From: Paracoccus sphaerophysae
Lineage (GTDB): Bacteria > Pseudomonadota > Alphaproteobacteria > Rhodobacterales > Rhodobacteraceae
Length of the DNA: 35,117 nt
Assembly: GCF_000763805.1 (NCBI RefSeq)
Contig: NZ_JRKS01000030.1
Location: 1-35,117 of the forward strand
Direction: 5' to 3'
In this document: positions 1 to 8,039 of the stretch, piece by piece
Layout: every line of letters begins with the position of its first letter
Numbering within the stretch: the first letter of the stretch is position 1
The notes under the pieces: generated by a model
Database searches by the model: none
What the model was told of the DNA's origin: nothing
The model's input: only the letters and a program-made list of their open reading frames with translations
Program-made: the position numbers and the translations under genes

Positions 1-1137
1 GCGGTCCATCAGCGGCCCGGACAGCCGCCCCATGTAATCCGCCCCGCATTGCGGCGCGCGGGCGCAGGCGCGCGCGGGATCGGCGAAATGCCCGCAGCGG
101 CAGGGGTTGGCGGCGGCCACCAGCAGGAAGCGACAGGGATAGCGGACATGCGCGTTGGCGCGGGCGACGACAACCTCGCCGGTCTCGAGCGGCTGGCGCA
201 GGGTTTCCAGCACCTGGCGCGGAAATTCTGGCAACTCGTCCATGAACAGCACGCCGTTATGGGCCAGGCTGACCTCCCCCGGCTTGGCGCCGCGTCCGCC
301 GCCCACGATCGCGGCCATCGACGCGGTGTGATGCGGATCGCGATAGGGGGCCTCGCGCGAGATGCCGCCATCGCTCAGCAAACCTGCCAGCGACTGGATC
401 ATCGAGGTCTCGAGCGCCTCGGCCGGCGTCAGTTCGGGCATCAGCCCCGGCAGGCGCGCTGCCAGCATCGACTTGCCGGACCCGGGCGGGCCGACCATCA
501 GCAGGTGATGCCGCCCCGCCGCGGCGATTTCCAGCGCGCGCTTGGCGCGTTCCTGCCCGCGCACGTCGGCCATGTCCGCGATCCGCTGCGGGCGCGCGAC
601 CTGGCCCGCCACCGCCTGCGGCGCCGGGGCGCGGCCGGTCAGATGGTCCACCACCTGGCGCAGCCCGTCGGGGGCGATGACCGGCACCGCACCGACCCAG
701 GCGGCCTCGGCCCCGCAGGCCGGGGGACAGATGAGCGTCCGCTGATCCTCGGCCGCGGCCATCGCGGCGGGCAGCGCGCCGGCCACCGAAACCAGCCGCC
801 CGTCCAGCGCGAGCTCCCCCAGCGAAACGACGTTTTCCAGCTCGTCGGCCGGGACGACATCCAGCGCCGCCAGGATCGCGAGCGCGATCGGCAGGTCGAA
901 ATGCGAGCCCTCCTTTGGCAGGTCGGCCGGAGACAGGTTGACGGTCACCCGCTTGGCAGGCAGCGCGACGGCCATCGCCGAAAATGCGGCGCGGATGCGT
1001 TCGCGAGCCTCGCTGACGGCCTTGTCGGGAAGGCCGACGACCGTGAACGCCGGCAGCCCCGGGGCCACGGCGGCCTGCACCTCAACCAGCCGCGCCTCGA
1101 TCCCGACGAAGGCAACGGTATAGGCAATCGCGACCAT
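1..1137 (-). CDS. comM: YifB/ComM-family Mg-chelatase-like AAA+ ATPase (3' end cut by window)
   Basis: The family is a hexameric AAA+ helicase that promotes branch migration during natural transformation and recombination. The 379 visible residues carry the N-terminal Lon-like domain (about 1-170, with VNLSPADLPKEGSHFDLPIAL near 67-87), then the Mg-chelatase ATPase core: Walker A GPPGSGKS at 216-223, Walker B LFMDE at 297-301, and a Cys-rich NPCRCGH segment near 345. Family members run about 500 residues, so roughly the last quarter lies outside the window. The start is the ATG at 1137, in frame and giving the usual MVAIAYTVAFVGIEA beginning. It lies downstream of gshB on the same strand, separated by 389 bp, so it may have its own promoter. 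Family assignment is confident; a role in competence in this organism is inferred. Confidence 0.93.
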   Translation of the reverse strand, partial: MVAIAYTVAFVGIEARLVEVQAAVAPGLPAFTVVGLPDKAVSEARERIRAAFSAMAVALPAKRVTVNLSPADLPKEGSHFDLPIALAILAALDVVPADELENVVSLGELALDGRLVSVAGALPAAMAAAEDQRTLICPPACGAEAAWVGAVPVIAPDGLRQVVDHLTGRAPAPQAVAGQVARPQRIADMADVRGQERAKRALEIAAAGRHHLLMVGPPGSGKSMLAARLPGLMPELTPAEALETSMIQSLAGLLSDGGISREAPYRDPHHTASMAAIVGGGRGAKPGEVSLAHNGVLFMDELPEFPRQVLETLRQPLETGEVVVARANAHVRYPCRFLLVAAANPCRCGHFADPARACARAPQCGADYMGRLSGPLMDR

Positions 1138-1526
1138 GTGCTTTCCCTGCTGTCCCAAGGGCGAGACTAGCAGGCGGAGGTTTAGAAAAGCTTAACGGGC
1201 CTCGCGAGCAGCCGGCGGCAATTTTTGCGCGCCGGGAGTTCGTCGATCTGCGCCGAGGCGGGCAGCGGGTCCTGCGTAGTCACCCTATCGATCTGCCTGA
1301 GCCGATTCATCGGCTGACCCTGATCGAGCTGGGAAACCGCGCCGGGAGTTCTGCGGTCCGCGGCCTGCTCACCCTGCCTCAGGGGGCAGCGGCGGCTTTC
1401 GCGGGCAATCACGAAAGCGGAGCTCGCTCGTGCGGGGATCGGCGCCGGTCTGGCTAATGCCCCTACGTGCGCATGCTCTCGGTGCAGCGACAAGCCAGTG
1501 CGGGCAGCCTCGCCGTGCCGGGGCAG
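1138..1526. other. Intergenic region between gshB and comM with short degenerate repeats
   Basis: This is the longest gene-free stretch in the window. It holds a 14-bp direct repeat CGCGCCGGGAGTTC (1228-1241 and 1338-1351), a second pair of related segments built on ACCCT..ATCGA.CTG (about 1282-1295 and 1317-1331), a near-palindrome AGCCGAT-TC-ATCGGCT (1300-1315) and a 7-bp inverted repeat GCTTTCG/CGAAAGC (1395-1418). A minus-strand open frame (1182-1493) would need a TTG start, has no evident ribosome site and resembles no family I know, so I do not call it. The region may carry the comM promoter and the gshB transcript end. Confidence 0.4.
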
Positions 1527-2468
1527 TCAGGCCCTGCGGCGCTCGATCGCCTGCCAGATCAGCTCGGCCCCGTTGACCCCGTCGAAACGCTCGAGCTCCT
1601 GGAGCCCGGTCGGCGACGTCACGTTGATCTCGGTCAGCCAGCCGTCGATCACGTCGATGCCCACGAAGATCTGCCCCTTTTCCCGCAGGACCGGCCCGAT
1701 CCTTGCGCATATCTCGCGCTCGCGGTCGGTCAGCCCGACCTTTTCAGGCCGGCCGCCGACATGCATGTTCGACCGCGCCTCGCCCTCGGCGGGCACGCGG
1801 TTGATGGCCCCCACGGGCTCTCCATCGACCAGAATCACGCGCTTGTCGCCCATGACCACGGCGGGCAGGTATTTCTGCACGATCACCGGCTCGCGGTTGA
1901 TGCCGCCGAAGAGCTCGAGCAGCGCCGACAAGTTGGCGTCGGCCTGGGGCAGGTGAAACACACCCGCGCCGCCATTGCCATAGAGCGGCTTGAGGATGAT
2001 CTCGCCGTGACGCGCCCGGAAATCACGAATCGCGCGAACATCGCGGGCGATCATCGTCGGCGGGGTGAGATCGGGAAAATCCAGCACCATCAGCTTTTCG
2101 GGCGAGTTCCGGACCCAGAACGGATCGTTGACGACCAGCGTGTCGGGGTGGATGCGGTCCAGCAGATGGGTCGAGGTGACATAGGCCATGTCGAAGGGCG
2201 GGTCCTGGCGTAGCCAGACCACGTCGAATGCGCGCAGATCGGCCGTCCGCCATTCGCCGAAGCTGACATGATTGCCCGGCTCGCGCCGCAGCGTGATGTC
2301 GCGCCCATGCGCGAAAAGCTGCCCCTCGTCGAAGATCAGCTGATCCGGCGTGTATTGAAACAGCGTATGGCCCCGGGCCTCGGCCTCGAGCCCGATGCGG
2401 AACGTCGAATCGGCACTGATCGAGACATCCTCGATCCGATCCATCTGCAGCGCGACCTTGAGACCCAT
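1527..2468 (-). CDS. gshB: Glutathione synthetase
   Basis: ATP-grasp enzyme joining gamma-glutamylcysteine and glycine in the cytoplasm, the second step of glutathione synthesis. At 313 residues it matches the bacterial GshB length. It has the N-terminal domain ([22 protein letters not shown]), the DPPFDMAYV segment, the linker [13 protein letters not shown], the ATP-grasp loop [12 protein letters not shown] near residue 160, and the C-terminal metal and substrate signature [12 protein letters not shown]. The ATG at 2468 follows a GGAG ribosome site and gives the family N-terminus. It lies 101 bp downstream of yraN, and the order rsmI-yraN-gshB-comM is, to my knowledge, recurrent in Rhodobacterales. 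Confidence 0.97.
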   Translation of the reverse strand: MGLKVALQMDRIEDVSISADSTFRIGLEAEARGHTLFQYTPDQLIFDEGQLFAHGRDITLRREPGNHVSFGEWRTADLRAFDVVWLRQDPPFDMAYVTSTHLLDRIHPDTLVVNDPFWVRNSPEKLMVLDFPDLTPPTMIARDVRAIRDFRARHGEIILKPLYGNGGAGVFHLPQADANLSALLELFGGINREPVIVQKYLPAVVMGDKRVILVDGEPVGAINRVPAEGEARSNMHVGGRPEKVGLTDREREICARIGPVLREKGQIFVGIDVIDGWLTEINVTSPTGLQELERFDGVNGAELIWQAIERRRA

Positions 2469-2569
2469 CCCCGGCTCCGTGGCTCAGTTCGTCCGGCTGC
2501 GGTTGTGGCGCGCGATACCTGCGGATGCAAGCCGGCCCGACGCCACCCTAGCCGATGCAGGACCCCGGG

Positions 2570-2992
2570 TCAGTTCAGGCCGAACGCGTTCTCCAGGATC
2601 TCGACCCGAGCCTGCGCATCGACCAACGCCGCGTCGAACCGGATGTCGGTCAGCGATCCTGCCGGCTGACCATCGGCATACAGCATCGCTGCCATGCAGA
2701 TGCGGTCCATCTGACGCCGCGACAGCCGCTGGGCCGCGGCATCGTGCGTGTCCGCCTTCTTGACCTCGACGAAGACGATCTGGTCACCGTCGCGCAGGAT
2801 CAGGTCGACCTCGCCCGCGGCGCTGCGCCAGCAGCTTTCCAGCACGACACAGCCGCGCCCTTCATATTCGGCCGCGACCCGCCGTTCAGCGGAATGTCCG
2901 CTGGCGTGGGCGGCAAGGCCGCGCGCGGCCCGCTGACCGGACAGGTCGGGGCCGGGCCGCGCGACCTGCGTCCAGGGCATCAAGGTCTCCAT
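2570..2992 (-). CDS. yraN: YraN/UPF0102 family endonuclease-like protein
   Basis: Predicted Holliday-junction-resolvase-like nuclease fold; cellular role unsettled. The 140 residues contain the core GEVDLILRDGDQIVFVEVK, with the acidic residues E61, D63 and E76 and lysine K78 of a PD-(D/E)XK-type site, preceded by AERRVAAEYEGRGC. Family members are about 120 residues, so the first 20-30 residues are extra or the true start lies further in; an alternative ATG is at residue 5. The start at 2992 has a good AAGGAGG site inside the last codons of rsmI, only 4 bp upstream, so translation is probably coupled to rsmI. Confidence 0.9.
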   Translation of the reverse strand: METLMPWTQVARPGPDLSGQRAARGLAAHASGHSAERRVAAEYEGRGCVVLESCWRSAAGEVDLILRDGDQIVFVEVKKADTHDAAAQRLSRRQMDRICMAAMLYADGQPAGSLTDIRFDAALVDAQARVEILENAFGLN

Positions 2993-2996
2993 CCAC

Positions 2997-3923
2997 TCAC
3001 TCCTCCTTCATGGCCAGGGCCACGGCATAGACGTCCTTGCGCGACCGCCCGGTCAGCGCCGCGACCTGTGTGGACGCGTCGCGCAGCGTCATCCTGTCCA
3101 GCCGGGACCGCAGGGCGTCCCGAACCGCGTCATCATCCACCGCCAGCCGTGCCGGTGGTCCAAGCACGACCACGACTTCGCCCCGCAGCCCGTCGTCCGG
3201 GACCAGATCGCGAACCTCTGCCACCGTCCCGCGCAGCACTTCCTCGAACTTCTTCGTCAGCTCCCTGCACACCGATATATCACGGCTCGAATCAACTTCG
3301 CACAAATCATCCAACAATTCCCTAACGCGCCTCGGGCTTTCGAAAATCACCACCGTGGCGGCGATCACCGCCAGTTCCGCCAGCCAGCGCCGGCGGGCAG
3401 TCTGCGCCGTGGGGGCGAAGCCCGCGAACAGGAAGCGGTCGGTCGGCTGGCCGGCGATCGTCAGCGCCGCCAGCAGCGCCGAGGCGCCCGGCACCGCGTG
3501 CACCCGCCCCCCCGCGGCCGAGACAGCGCGGGCCAGGGCAAAGCCCGGGTCGGCGACCAGCGGCGTCCCGGCATCCGAGCAATAGGCGACGCCCCCACCC
3601 TCGGCGATCGTGGCGAGGATCAATTCGGTGGTCCGCTCGGGGCTGTGATCGTGCCAGGCCAGGATGCGCCGGCCGCGCAGCGGGATGCCGTGGATCGCCA
3701 TCAGGTGGCGCAGGGTGCGGGTGTCCTCGGCGGCCAGCACGTCCGCCGCGTTCAGCACGTCCAGCGCCCGCAGGGTGATGTCCCGCGCCGTCCCGATCGG
3801 GGTCGCGACGAGGTGAAGCCCCGGATCCAGCCGCGAGCCGAGGATGCCCGCCGCCAGCGGCACCGCGCCCTCGGTTTCGGCGCGCGGCCGCGTGTCGCCC
3901 GTTTCCCCTGCCGTGCGCCTCAT
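2997..3923 (-). CDS. rsmI: 16S rRNA (cytidine(1402)-2'-O)-methyltransferase
   Basis: SAM-dependent tetrapyrrole-methylase-fold enzyme that 2'-O-methylates C1402 in the ribosomal P site. Seen in the 308-residue product: LVATPIGTARDITLRALDVL (about 38-57), AAEDTRTLRHL, AYCSDAGTPLVADPG (about 113-127), PGASALLAAL, FESPRRVRELL and the late CRELTKKFEEVLRG. The open frame extends to 4157, but those extra codons would overlap the divergent lipoprotein gene and look non-coding. The ATG at 3923 gives a normal family length. TPIGTA replaces the common TPIGNL. It is the first gene of the leftward rsmI-yraN-gshB group, divergent from the LpoA-like gene. Confidence 0.94.
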   Translation of the reverse strand: MRRTAGETGDTRPRAETEGAVPLAAGILGSRLDPGLHLVATPIGTARDITLRALDVLNAADVLAAEDTRTLRHLMAIHGIPLRGRRILAWHDHSPERTTELILATIAEGGGVAYCSDAGTPLVADPGFALARAVSAAGGRVHAVPGASALLAALTIAGQPTDRFLFAGFAPTAQTARRRWLAELAVIAATVVIFESPRRVRELLDDLCEVDSSRDISVCRELTKKFEEVLRGTVAEVRDLVPDDGLRGEVVVVLGPPARLAVDDDAVRDALRSRLDRMTLRDASTQVAALTGRSRKDVYAVALAMKEE

Positions 3924-4038
3924 CCGCCCGCTCCTGTCGTGCCACCCGCCATCGCCGGCAGGCCAGGTTGCCACGTGCGGCCGAGTATGGCTACCCTCGC
4001 CGCCGACCCGGCAACCCCAGAAAGAGGGAATCACCCGC
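3924..4038. promoter_or_regulatory. Divergent promoter region, rsmI / LpoA-like gene
   Basis: A 115-bp gap between two divergent start codons must hold at least the start signals of both units. It is GC-rich and I cannot assign -10 or -35 boxes confidently. An AGAGGG ribosome-site candidate lies about 10 nt before the rightward ATG. Confidence 0.35.
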
Positions 4039-5238
4039 ATGTCCTCCATCACCCTCGGCCGCCCGGCCGACCTGCTCCGCCGTCCGCTGATGCGGATCGC
4101 GGCGCTGGTATCGGCGGCGGCCCTCGCGGCCTGCCAGCCGGTCGAGCCGACGGCCACCGGCGCCCAGACCGGACCGCTGATCGACCCGTCGCAGCCGGTG
4201 CAGGTGGCGCTGCTGGTGCCGGCCGACTCGGGCGACGCGAACTACGACTACATGGCCCGCTCGATGGCCAATGCGGCCCGGATGGCGGTGGCCGACGCGC
4301 AGGGCGCGCGGATCGACCTGCGGGTCTACAATTCCGGCGACGATGCCGCCCAGGCGGTCGCCATGGCCAACAAGGCCGTCGCCGAGGGCGCCAAGGTCAT
4401 CGTCGGCCCGCTGCACGCCGAATCGGCCAACGCCGTGGGCAACGCGGTGCGTGGCAGGGTCAACGTGCTGTCCTTCTCGAACAACGCCGACATTGCCGGC
4501 GGCAACCTGTTCGTGCTGGGCAACACCTTCGGCAACACCGCCGACCGGCTGGTCTCCTATGGTGTCCGGCAGGGGCTGCGCCGCTTCCTTATCGTCCACG
4601 AGAGCGACGTCGCCGGCCAGATCGGTGGCGCCGCGATCGAGGGCGCCATCGCCCGCAACCGCGCCACCATGGTCGGCAAGACCGCCCACGGCATGACCCG
4701 AGCGCAGATGGACAGCATCGCCCCGACCATCGCCCAGGCCGCCGCGGCCAACCAGGCGCAGGCGGTCTTCCTGACCGGCAACCAGCAATCCGTCCTGCCC
4801 GAGATCACCGCGGCGCTGGCCAATGCCGGGCTGAACAGCTCGGCGATCCAGATGATGGGCCTGACCCGCTGGGACATCCCGGCCAGCCGGATGAGCCTGC
4901 CGCAACTGCAGAACGGCTGGTTCGCGATCCCCGATACCGCCCGGATGGCCGAGTTCAACGCCCGCTATCGCGCCGCCTACGGCGAGAACCCGCATGACTT
5001 CGCGACGCTCGCCTATGACGGCGTGTCGGCCATCGCTGCCAACGTGCGCGCCGGGCGCAAGAACGCCGTCACCACGGCCGGCCTGACCCAGGGCGCAGGC
5101 TTTGCCGGCATCCAGGGCGCCTTCCGGCTGCGGCCCGACGGGACCAACCAGCGCCAGCTGTCGGTCGCCACGCTGCAGGGCGGCCGGCTGGTCGTGATCG
5201 ACCCGGCGCGGCGCAGCTTCGGCGGCTTCGGGCTCTGA
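4039..5238 (+). CDS. Penicillin-binding protein activator (LpoA/LppC-like periplasmic lipoprotein)
   Basis: Probable outer-membrane-anchored regulator of peptidoglycan synthase. The 399-residue product has a lipoprotein signal ending LAAC with the lipidated Cys at 32, a Pro/Thr-rich linker, then a periplasmic-binding-protein type I fold from VQVALLVPADSG (about 54) to VVIDPARR, the shape of the LpoA C-terminal domain. It lacks the TPR-rich N-terminal half of gamma-proteobacterial LpoA, as expected for the shorter alphaproteobacterial form. The ATG at 4039 is chosen because it begins a proper signal peptide. It is divergent from rsmI and ends 2 nt before glnD. The fold is confident; PBP activation is inferred from family naming. 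Confidence 0.85.
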   Translation: MSSITLGRPADLLRRPLMRIAALVSAAALAACQPVEPTATGAQTGPLIDPSQPVQVALLVPADSGDANYDYMARSMANAARMAVADAQGARIDLRVYNSGDDAAQAVAMANKAVAEGAKVIVGPLHAESANAVGNAVRGRVNVLSFSNNADIAGGNLFVLGNTFGNTADRLVSYGVRQGLRRFLIVHESDVAGQIGGAAIEGAIARNRATMVGKTAHGMTRAQMDSIAPTIAQAAAANQAQAVFLTGNQQSVLPEITAALANAGLNSSAIQMMGLTRWDIPASRMSLPQLQNGWFAIPDTARMAEFNARYRAAYGENPHDFATLAYDGVSAIAANVRAGRKNAVTTAGLTQGAGFAGIQGAFRLRPDGTNQRQLSVATLQGGRLVVIDPARRSFGGFGL

Positions 5239-5240
5239 CC

Positions 5241-8033
5241 TTGGCCCGACCCGACCCGCAGGACGACGACGTCGTCGCTGCTGTCCAGAGCGCCCCGGCA
5301 TTGCCCGGGGCGCATCCGCTCTTTGACCCGGCGACCGCCCATGCGGCGCTCGAGGCGGCCCTCGCCGGGGCCACCGAGGCCCGCGACATCCGCGCCCGCA
5401 CCGTGGCGCTGCTGGCCAATGCGCGGGCCGAGGCGATGGCCGACATCGTCGCGGGTCTCGCCACCCACCCCCGCAAGGGCCGCGAGACGGTCCGCGCCAT
5501 CGCCGAGCTGACCGACGCCACCGTCCGCGCCGTCCACCACGTCGCCACCACCCGGCTGCACCCCAACCTTGCCCCCACCGAGGGCGAACGGCTGGCCGTC
5601 ATGGCCGTCGGCGGCTATGGGCGCGGCGAGATGGCGCCGCAATCCGACGTGGACCTGCTGTTCGTCCATCCATGGAAGACCGCGGGCTGGATCGAAAGCG
5701 TCGTCGAATCGATGCTGTACATGCTGTGGGACCTCAAGCTGAAGGTCGGCCAGGCCACCCGCTCGGTCGAGGAATGCCTGCGCCTGGCCGAGGGCGACAT
5801 GACCATCCGCACCAGCCTGCTGGAACACCGGCTGGTCTGCGGCGACGCGGTCATCGCGCAGGAGCTGCGCACCCGGCTGTGGCCCGAGCTGTTCGACCGC
5901 ACCGTCCCGCAATTCATCGAGGCCAAGCTCGCCGAACGCGAGGCCCGCCACACCCGCCAGGGCGGCCAGCGCTATGTGCTGGAACCCAACGTCAAGGAAG
6001 GCAAGGGCGGCCTGCGCGACCTGCAGACCCTGTACTGGCTGGGCAAGTACATCCACCAGGTCGACCGGGCGATCGAGCTGGTCGACCTGGGCCTGTTCAC
6101 CCGGCGCGAGCACACGACCTTCTGGGCGGCCGAGGATTTCCTGTGGGCTGTCCGCTGCCACCTGCACCTGATCGCGGGGCGGCCCGTCGACAAGCTCAGC
6201 TTCGACATGCAGGTCGAGGTGGCGCAGCGGATGGGCTATCACGACGCGGGCGGGCGGCGCGGCGTGGAAATCTTCATGCAGGATTATTTCCGCCACGCCA
6301 CGCGGGTGGGCGAGCTGACCCGGGTGTTCCTGACCGCGCTGGAACAACGCCACCTGTATCGCGCCCCCCTGCTGGAACGCTTTCGCCGCCGCCGGCTGCG
6401 GGCCGGGTTCCGGATGGAGACCGGCCGCCTGACCGTCGCCGACCCCGAGCATTTCTTCGACGACCCGCTGAACATCCTGCGCCTGTTCGAGGAGGCGCTG
6501 CGCACCGGCATCCTGCTGCACCCCGACGCGATGCGCCGGGTGGCGCGCAACCTGCGCCGCTTTGACGACGCGGCGCGCCACGACCCCGAGGCGGCGCGCA
6601 TCTTCCTTGACCTGCTGCTGCGGCACGGCAACCCGGAACGCGCCCTGCGCCGGATGAACGAGCTGGGCGTGCTGGGCGCCTATATCCCGGAATTCGAACG
6701 CATCGTCGCGATGATGCAGTTCAACGTCTATCACCACTTCACCGTCGACGAGCACCTGATCCAGTGCGTGGCCGAACTCGCCCGGATCGAGCGCGGCGAG
6801 GCGGTCGAGGACCTGCCCATCGTCAGCTCGATCATGGGCGGCGACATCGACCGCACGGTGATCTATCTCGCCACGCTGCTGCACGACATCGGCAAGGGCC
6901 GGCCCGAGGATCATTCGATCATCGGCGCCCAGATCGCCCGGCGGGTCTGCCAGCGGCTGGGCCTGTCGGCCGAGCGCATCGAGCTGATCGAATGGCTGAT
7001 CCGCAACCACCTGCTGATGTCGGACGTGGCGCAGAAGCGCGACATCTCGGACCCTCGGACGCTGCGCGACTTTGCCAAGGCGGTCAGGACCCGCAAGCGG
7101 CTGGACCTGCTGCTGGTGCTGACCGTCTGCGACATCCGCGGCGTCGGGCCGGGGACTTGGAACAACTGGAAGGCGGAACTGCTGCGCAAGCTGCACCGGC
7201 TGACGGCCGACGCGCTGGAAAACGGGCTCGAGGCCGTCAACCGCGAACAGCGGGTGGACGAGGCGCGCCGCTCGCTGCGCCACCTGCTGACCGCGCAGGG
7301 CTGGGCGCCGGGCGATATCCGGGCCGAGACGGCCCGCCATTACGACAGCTACTGGCAGGGGCTGCCGACCGACACGCAGCAGGTCTTTGCGCGGCTGCTC
7401 AAGGGCATCACGGATGGCGAGATCCGCATGGACCTCGACCCCGACCTGCAGCGCGACGCGACGCGGGCGGCCTTTGTCATGGCCGACCATCCGGGGCTGT
7501 TCTCGCGGCTTGCCGGCGCGCTGGCGCTGGTCGGGGCCAACGTGGTGGATGCCCGCACCTATACCACCCGCGACGGCTATGCGACCGCGGTCTTCTGGGT
7601 CCAGGACGCCGAGGGCCGCCCCTATTCAGCCGAGCGCACTCCGCAGCTGCGCCGGATGATCGACCGCACGCTGCGCGGCGAGGTCGTCCCGCGCGAGGCG
7701 CTGGCCGACCGCGACAAGGTCAAGAAGCGCGACCGCGCCTTCCGCTTTCCGACCCATGTCACCTTCGACAACGAGGGATCGGAAATCTACACCATCGTGC
7801 AGGTCGACACCCGCGACCGGCCGGGCCTGCTGTATGACCTGACCCGGACGCTGGCCGCGAACCACATCCAGATCGTCAGCGCCGTCATCGCCACCTTCGG
7901 CGCCCAGGTCGTCGACAGTTTCTACGTCAAGGACATGTTCGGGCTGAAGCTGCACCAGCAAACCCGCCGCGACGCCCTTGAAAAGAAGCTGCGTCAGGCG
8001 ATACGCGAAGGCGCGGAACGGGCGGAAGGCTAG
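5241..8033 (+). CDS. glnD: Bifunctional [protein-PII] uridylyltransferase / uridylyl-removing enzyme
   Basis: Central nitrogen sensor: uridylylates PII proteins when glutamine is low and removes UMP when it is high. The 930 residues show the nucleotidyltransferase motif GGYGRGE (124-130) with SDVDLL (135-140, acidic D136 and D138), the HD hydrolase domain with TLLHDIGKG (His548-Asp549), and two C-terminal ACT domains for glutamine sensing (from about 743, HPGLFSRLAGALALVGANV, and about 852, DRPGLLYDLTRTLAANHI). The start is a TTG at 5241, just 2 nt after the upstream stop; the next in-frame ATG is near residue 67. TTG plus this spacing suggests translational coupling to the lipoprotein gene. 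murJ follows after 6 nt. Confidence 0.97.
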   Translation: MARPDPQDDDVVAAVQSAPALPGAHPLFDPATAHAALEAALAGATEARDIRARTVALLANARAEAMADIVAGLATHPRKGRETVRAIAELTDATVRAVHHVATTRLHPNLAPTEGERLAVMAVGGYGRGEMAPQSDVDLLFVHPWKTAGWIESVVESMLYMLWDLKLKVGQATRSVEECLRLAEGDMTIRTSLLEHRLVCGDAVIAQELRTRLWPELFDRTVPQFIEAKLAEREARHTRQGGQRYVLEPNVKEGKGGLRDLQTLYWLGKYIHQVDRAIELVDLGLFTRREHTTFWAAEDFLWAVRCHLHLIAGRPVDKLSFDMQVEVAQRMGYHDAGGRRGVEIFMQDYFRHATRVGELTRVFLTALEQRHLYRAPLLERFRRRRLRAGFRMETGRLTVADPEHFFDDPLNILRLFEEALRTGILLHPDAMRRVARNLRRFDDAARHDPEAARIFLDLLLRHGNPERALRRMNELGVLGAYIPEFERIVAMMQFNVYHHFTVDEHLIQCVAELARIERGEAVEDLPIVSSIMGGDIDRTVIYLATLLHDIGKGRPEDHSIIGAQIARRVCQRLGLSAERIELIEWLIRNHLLMSDVAQKRDISDPRTLRDFAKAVRTRKRLDLLLVLTVCDIRGVGPGTWNNWKAELLRKLHRLTADALENGLEAVNREQRVDEARRSLRHLLTAQGWAPGDIRAETARHYDSYWQGLPTDTQQVFARLLKGITDGEIRMDLDPDLQRDATRAAFVMADHPGLFSRLAGALALVGANVVDARTYTTRDGYATAVFWVQDAEGRPYSAERTPQLRRMIDRTLRGEVVPREALADRDKVKKRDRAFRFPTHVTFDNEGSEIYTIVQVDTRDRPGLLYDLTRTLAANHIQIVSAVIATFGAQVVDSFYVKDMFGLKLHQQTRRDALEKKLRQAIREGAERAEG

Positions 8034-8039
8034 GACAGG

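Noticed and set aside
1182..1493. Possible 103-residue gene between gshB and comM
   Set aside because: TTG start, no ribosome site, no family resemblance, and it is built on the short repeats of the gap.
3924..4157. N-terminal extension of rsmI
   Set aside because: The extra residues have no RsmI similarity and would overlap the signal peptide of the divergent lipoprotein gene.
5013..7490. 825-codon open frame on the minus strand across glnD
   Set aside because: Antisense shadow of glnD with biased composition and no recognisable motif.
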